62,282 bases of DNA from the NCBI RefSeq assembly GCF_002087235.1, contig NZ_MUIO01000036.1, positions 1 through 62,282 on the forward strand, written 5' to 3'. Under the pieces are notes generated by a model, which ran no database searches, had not been told where the DNA came from, and saw only the letters and a list, made by a program, of their open reading frames with translations. This DNA is from Pseudomonas floridensis (GTDB lineage Bacteria > Pseudomonadota > Gammaproteobacteria > Pseudomonadales > Pseudomonadaceae). This document shows positions 59,671 through 62,282 of this stretch, in pieces. Position 1 is the first letter of the stretch. Each line of letters starts with the position of its first letter. The position numbers and the translations under genes are program-made.

Positions 59671-62282
59671 CTACACCACATCGGCCTTCAACGAGTGATC
59701 CCCCAGCATTGCGTTGATGAGGGTGGCAGTGTCCGCGCCGCTGGCGATCCAGCCGCCAGCGCCCGGTGTCACGCCGAACTGCGCCGCCAGATCCACGCCC
59801 GTCAACGCGATGCTCTGATCGGGATGACTGGCGTCCAGCCCCACTTCAATCGTCGAAACCGGCTGCGTACCGGTCCCGTTGACGCGCACGTGCAGAAAAT
59901 CTTCCAGGGTATCGGGGCGTGCGCCTGCGCCTTGCAACAGTTGGGACAGGTCGAGCGTATCGACGCCAACCTTGAAATCGGTCACCTGATCGTGACCGGT
60001 ATCCGCGGCCAGCCACATGAACCGGTCCTGCCCTTCACCACCGGTCAGCAGGTCATTGCCCTGCCCGCCGATCAGTACATCATTTCCCTTGCCACCATTG
60101 AGGCAATCGTTGCCGCTGGCGGCCAGCAGAACATCGTCGCCCTCGCCGCCGATCAACGACGGGCCATGCTGATAATCGATGGTGACCGCCGCCGAATCAC
60201 GACCACCGTGTGCGTCTTCGATGCTGTAGCCGCCCTGATACGCGGGCGTGGCATTGACCTGGCCGTAGTCGATGCTCAAACCCAGCTGGTAGTCCATTCC
60301 TTCATTGGGCACATCCGGATCGGGCTGATGAATCAGAATCAACCGATAGACATTGTCTTCGCTAGCAATAAACGACCCGTTCGGTGCCAGATCGAGAAAC
60401 TCGCCGCCGTCCATCTGCCAGGCCAGCCCGACCTGGTCGGAGAGCTGTCGGGTGTCGGCCGTCAGTGTTTCGCCGGCCTTGAGCGCAACGCTGTACAGGT
60501 CCTGATGATTGAAGGTGTCACCCTGCCACGCTCCCAGATAACCGCTGAGCAACACGGTGGCCGTCGCCGCGTGGGTGACATGAAAATCAGAGCGTTGCAG
60601 GTCCTTGACGCGGTTTTCCAGTACGTCCTGACGGCCGCTGAATTGAAGGGTATTCAGCAGCGGCGCTGAAAAGTCGGCCCCTGCGTCCCGCCAGCCGGTG
60701 TGAAAAATCGTCGGACTCGCACTCAGCGGATACCCGTTGGGCAAATGGTCGTTGGCCAGCAGCGCAGCGGCAGGCACTTCGATGCTCGGCGCGAGAATAT
60801 GGGTGATGATGTGGTCGGCCGTGGCCTCGGGCGGTGCGACCGGGAGGGGCGGCTGGACATTGATCGTCAATGTCGCTGCAGCCAGATCACCGTCCTGATC
60901 GCTGAGCACGTAACCGATGGTTTCGGTGACTGCGGTGTGCGCGCTGCCTGGCGTGTAGCTGAAGGCACCGCTCTGCATGTTCACCACCAGCGTGCCGCCC
61001 AGTCCGGTGGTCAAGGTCAGCGTGTGGGCGGCACTGTCGAAGTGCGCCTGCCCTGAGCCGCCGCTTAAGCTGCCCTGCCCGCTTCGATCGTAGGTGTAGG
61101 CCTGTCCGTCGACCATGAGCATTTTGACGAAGCCGCCGTCCGCGCCAAAGGTTCCGCCCGCGAGCAGGCTGCCCTCGGTACTGCCTTGTACCGTCCCGCT
61201 GAGCACGGCACTCAACTCACGCGGTTGCAGAACGATCACCGCCTGCGTGTCGGTCCCGGTCTGTCCATCATGTGCGATAGGGTCCAGATAGGTCTGACTG
61301 ACCTCGCTGCCGATTCCAATGGCAAACGATTTGATGCCGTGAGCGTCGAGAAACGCTGTCCACAGCGCCTGCTCTTCAGCATCAATGCCGTCGCCCTGGG
61401 TCGGATCAGGCTGGTGATTGGGCTCCGAATGCTCGGGCGACAACGTCGGATTGCCATCGGACAGGAAGTACACCAGATTCTGCGCACCGTTCAGACTGCC
61501 TGCCGCGAAAAAAGCCCGCTGCGCCGCGGCCAATGCCGCGTCGTAGTCGGTGCCGTTGCCGGCTCCCAGCGCGTTGATGATGTCTCGGGCGGTCGCGACA
61601 TCGACCCACACGGCACTGGGCATATCGGCCTGGCTGTTGAAGGTCACGACCTGAACCCGTACGTCGCCCATGGCCATGTACTGATCGAGCAACTGGTTGA
61701 GCGCCTGTTTGGCCAGGTCGAGGCGTGACAGGCCGTCGACGCCGGATGCGCCATTCATGCTCTCGGAGTTATCGATGACCAGCAGCAGGTTGGAGTTGAG
61801 CGGCTCGCGGCTGACGGACAGTTCGATATCTGCGGCCACAGGCACATCGTCGACGATGACGATACCCAACTGACCGGTCCCGATGTCGCCATCGTCATCG
61901 ACCGCCACGACAGCGATCTGCTCAGCCAGTGTGTTGGCAGCATTGCCCTCGGCGTGGTTCAGCGGACCCAGCAGGGTGTAGCTGTAACTGACCTGGCCGG
62001 TTACCGGGTCATAGCCCGTAATGCTCAGACTATTACCCAACGCAGTCAGCGCTGGCTGAGAGAAATCCATCACCACCCCACCCCTGACGATCTCGATGCC
62101 GCCCACCACCAGGCTTTGCAGTCCGTCGGCGGCATTGACGGTGAAGCTGCCGTGCCGGGTCAACGCAGCAGGATCGGGGGACGAACCGCCGCACAGATGC
62201 GCTTCGTGCAACGTCAACTCGCTGCCCGACACGCTGACACAGTGATCGACCGGTGGCTCGACTGGCGGCTCAACCGGCGGCT
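59671..62282 (-). CDS. Large RTX adhesin with vWA domain, C-terminal part (partial at right edge)
   Basis: The frame stays open to the right edge, so 870 residues of the C-terminal part are seen. From the N-side it begins with PPVE-type Pro/Glu repeats, then an Ig/VCBS-like domain. A von Willebrand A domain follows with a complete MIDAS (DNSES; Thr in GNGTDYD; Asp in FLSDGNP). Next come another VCBS-like domain and a beta-rich region. At least five RTX nonapeptides (GGEGDDVLL, GGKGNDVLI, GGQGNDLLT) follow. The end has the T1SS VCA0849-type secretion signal (DRFMWLAADTGHDQVTDFKV). This is the usual layout of LapA-type giant adhesins exported by a type I system. The retention domain, the export genes and any LapG/LapD homologues are outside the window. 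Confidence 0.88.
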   Translation of the reverse strand, partial: PPVEPPVEPPVDHCVSVSGSELTLHEAHLCGGSSPDPAALTRHGSFTVNAADGLQSLVVGGIEIVRGGVVMDFSQPALTALGNSLSITGYDPVTGQVSYSYTLLGPLNHAEGNAANTLAEQIAVVAVDDDGDIGTGQLGIVIVDDVPVAADIELSVSREPLNSNLLLVIDNSESMNGASGVDGLSRLDLAKQALNQLLDQYMAMGDVRVQVVTFNSQADMPSAVWVDVATARDIINALGAGNGTDYDAALAAAQRAFFAAGSLNGAQNLVYFLSDGNPTLSPEHSEPNHQPDPTQGDGIDAEEQALWTAFLDAHGIKSFAIGIGSEVSQTYLDPIAHDGQTGTDTQAVIVLQPRELSAVLSGTVQGSTEGSLLAGGTFGADGGFVKMLMVDGQAYTYDRSGQGSLSGGSGQAHFDSAAHTLTLTTGLGGTLVVNMQSGAFSYTPGSAHTAVTETIGYVLSDQDGDLAAATLTINVQPPLPVAPPEATADHIITHILAPSIEVPAAALLANDHLPNGYPLSASPTIFHTGWRDAGADFSAPLLNTLQFSGRQDVLENRVKDLQRSDFHVTHAATATVLLSGYLGAWQGDTFNHQDLYSVALKAGETLTADTRQLSDQVGLAWQMDGGEFLDLAPNGSFIASEDNVYRLILIHQPDPDVPNEGMDYQLGLSIDYGQVNATPAYQGGYSIEDAHGGRDSAAVTIDYQHGPSLIGGEGDDVLLAASGNDCLNGGKGNDVLIGGQGNDLLTGGEGQDRFMWLAADTGHDQVTDFKVGVDTLDLSQLLQGAGARPDTLEDFLHVRVNGTGTQPVSTIEVGLDASHPDQSIALTGVDLAAQFGVTPGAGGWIASGADTATLINAMLGDHSLKADVV

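Overview
The window reads as chromosomal DNA of a fluorescent Pseudomonas, most likely of the P. syringae group. The grounds are high G+C, dense and mostly minus-strand gene packing, many ATGA/GTGA stop-start overlaps, and gene blocks that I recall in the same order from P. aeruginosa: metZ-purF-cvpA-folC-accD-trpF-truA-fimV, tatD-pilZ-holB-tmk-mltG-pabC-fabF-acpP-fabG-fabD-plsX-rpmF, and rne-murB-kdsB-lpxK-exbD-exbB-comEC. The species call is inference.

Layout. (1) 1-6056, plus strand: a type VI secretion payload module made of the end of a VgrG spike, a DUF4123 adaptor, a 1259-residue VasX-like membrane-acting effector and a two-helix putative immunity protein, all start-stop coupled. (2) 6161-7658: a DUF2242 lipoprotein and a tRNA operon (Val-UAC, Asp-GUC, Asp-GUC) with a clear promoter and terminator. 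(3) 7750-20796, minus: short-chain dehydrogenase, metZ, purF, cvpA, SPOR protein, folC, accD, trpF, truA, fimV and a cysteine-less aspartate-semialdehyde dehydrogenase paralogue. (4) 20881-32857, minus: DUF1285 protein, DUF4823 lipoprotein, TetR regulator, the RgsA-type small RNA on the plus strand, then tatD through the fatty-acid synthesis cluster to rpmF. (5) 32871-36787: yceD, maf (plus), sppA, a HAD phosphatase and rluC. (6) 36817-40846, plus: a promoter, a leader of about 650 nt with strong secondary structure, rne and its terminator, followed by a gene-free stretch with inverted repeats. (7) 41196-47612, minus: murB, kdsB, a Trm112-like protein, lpxK, exbD, exbB, comEC. (8) 47708-59658: yadH/yadG ABC exporter, glutathione S-transferase, fadE with a PA2817-like partner, a second FimV-family protein, a MarR/SlyA regulator, recQ, a YecA/UPF0149 protein and a YbaN/DUF454 protein. 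(9) 59671 to the right edge, minus: the C-terminal part of a large type-I-secreted RTX adhesin carrying a von Willebrand A domain.

How the genes work together: most of the window is housekeeping. It covers precursor supply (purF, metZ, folC, pabC, trpF, tmk), the fatty-acid and envelope chain (accD, fabD, fabG, acpP, fabF, plsX, murB, mltG, kdsB, lpxK), RNA processing (rne, rluC, truA), replication (holB, recQ) and polar/pilus functions (fimV, pilZ). The accessory and more novel content sits at the two ends (the T6SS toxin-immunity module and the giant adhesin) and in non-coding elements (RgsA, the rne leader, the inverted-repeat patch after rne).

Best candidates for a second look are the AT-rich patch that covers exactly the toxin end of the T6SS effector and the membrane half of its immunity protein, the crossing helices in the rne leader, the adhesin, and the catalytic-cysteine-less Asd paralogue.
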